From an uncultured Aquimarina sp. (GTDB lineage Bacteria; Bacteroidota; Bacteroidia; Flavobacteriales; Flavobacteriaceae), in contig CALGNG010000054.1 of NCBI GenBank assembly GCA_937958735.1, positions 1 to 14,088 of the forward strand: a stretch of 14,088 nt of DNA, in the 5' to 3' direction. Of the stretch, positions 13,626-14,088 are shown piece by piece. The notes beneath the pieces are model-generated. The model was given only the letters and a program-made list of their open reading frames with translations. It was not told the DNA's origin and did not search any database. Made by a program: the position numbers and the translations under genes. Each line of letters starts with the position of its first letter. Within the stretch, counting starts at the first letter, position 1.

Positions 13626-14088
13626 ATGAAAAAATTCATTTATCTCCTAGTTTTTGTGATCGGTTTTCACAGCACTATACAAGCACAATGGGTCGTTACC
13701 GATCCTACCAATTTAGCACAAGGTATTGCCAATACTGCACAACAAATTGTGCAAACATCTACTACGGCTACTAACATGATTAACAATTTTAAGGAGACCG
13801 TAAAAATTTATGAACAGGGAAAAAAGTATTACGATAAACTAAAGCGTGTTAATAATCTAGTGAAAGACGCTCGTAAAGTACAACAAGTGGTACTTATGGT
13901 GGGTGAAGTCTCAGATATCTACGTAAATAATTTTCAGAAAATGATAAATGATGAAAATTATGCCCCACAAGAACTCTCTGCCATTGCTTTTGGCTATTCT
14001 AAATTATTGGAAGAAAGTGGTGGTTTGGTTAAAGAACTTAAAAAAATCATCAACCCTTCTTCTTTATCCATGAATGATAAAGAACGTA
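13626..14088 (+). CDS. traI: Conjugative transposon protein TraI (DUF4141), N-terminal part
   Basis: The first 154 codons of a gene cut by the right edge. The protein has a signal peptide (KKFIYLLVFVIGF, ending HSTIQAQ), then WVVTDPTNLAQGIANTA, helical segments with ETVKIYEQGKKYYD, RVNNLVKDARKVQQ, ELSAIAFGYSKLLEES and a SLSMNDKER motif at the truncated end. This is the characteristic sequence of DUF4141 (TraI of CTnDOT-like elements), a periplasmic protein of about 200 residues that occupies the TrbJ/VirB5 position. It follows traG after a 54-bp gap rich in A runs, with no terminator stem visible, so it is probably in the same operon. About 50 residues are missing. Confidence 0.9.
   Translation, partial: MKKFIYLLVFVIGFHSTIQAQWVVTDPTNLAQGIANTAQQIVQTSTTATNMINNFKETVKIYEQGKKYYDKLKRVNNLVKDARKVQQVVLMVGEVSDIYVNNFQKMINDENYAPQELSAIAFGYSKLLEESGGLVKELKKIINPSSLSMNDKER

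Noticed and set aside
1..14088. CRISPR array, tRNA or rRNA genes, insertion sequences
   Set aside because: No regularly spaced repeats, no tRNA-like cloverleaf or rRNA sequence, and no transposase motifs were seen.

Overview
The window is AT-rich DNA from a member of the Bacteroidota, most likely a Flavobacteriia-type organism. The evidence is a plus-strand run of conjugation genes found only in Bacteroidota conjugative transposons (traE, traF, traG and the start of traI, in that order). In addition, gene starts lack strong Shine-Dalgarno sequences and are preceded by A-rich stretches. No tRNA, rRNA, CRISPR array, insertion sequence or integrase is visible.

Left and centre (1-9948, all minus strand): a dense block of genes that look like anti-mobile-element defence, visibly more AT-rich than the tra genes. 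In transcription order it holds an OLD-family ATPase/Toprim nuclease gene (8032-9948). Next comes a tightly packed four-gene operon that reads as a Wadjet-like (JetABCD) SMC system: kleisin-like JetA, MukE-like JetB, a 1234-residue MukB-like SMC ATPase JetC and a small winged-helix/Toprim JetD (7913-1572). Last is a second operon of the ABC-three-component (ABC-3C) type: a protein with a restriction-endonuclease-like N-terminus, a 79-residue middle component, and the first 48 residues of a DUF2326-type ABC ATPase that runs off the left edge. Coupling inside both operons is by overlaps (ATGA, TAATG, 17 bp).

Two copies of an identical 42-bp sequence (1361-1402 and 10002-10043) lie about 50 bp upstream of the first genes of the two defence units, in the same orientation. 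Each contains a Bacteroidota-like promoter (GTTT, 19 bp, TAAATTAG) and a small palindrome. This suggests shared control of the two units, or a module duplicated or recombined at this element.

Right (10438-14088, plus strand): traE (VirB2-position membrane protein), traF (VirB3-position), traG (VirB4-type ATPase) and truncated traI. They follow a roughly 390-bp non-coding leader with three inverted repeats. The tra genes supply the mating-pair-formation machinery. The minus-strand block is best read as defence cargo of the same conjugative element, placed divergently beside the tra operon. Each of the three defence units pairs an ABC-type ATPase with a nuclease-like fold.
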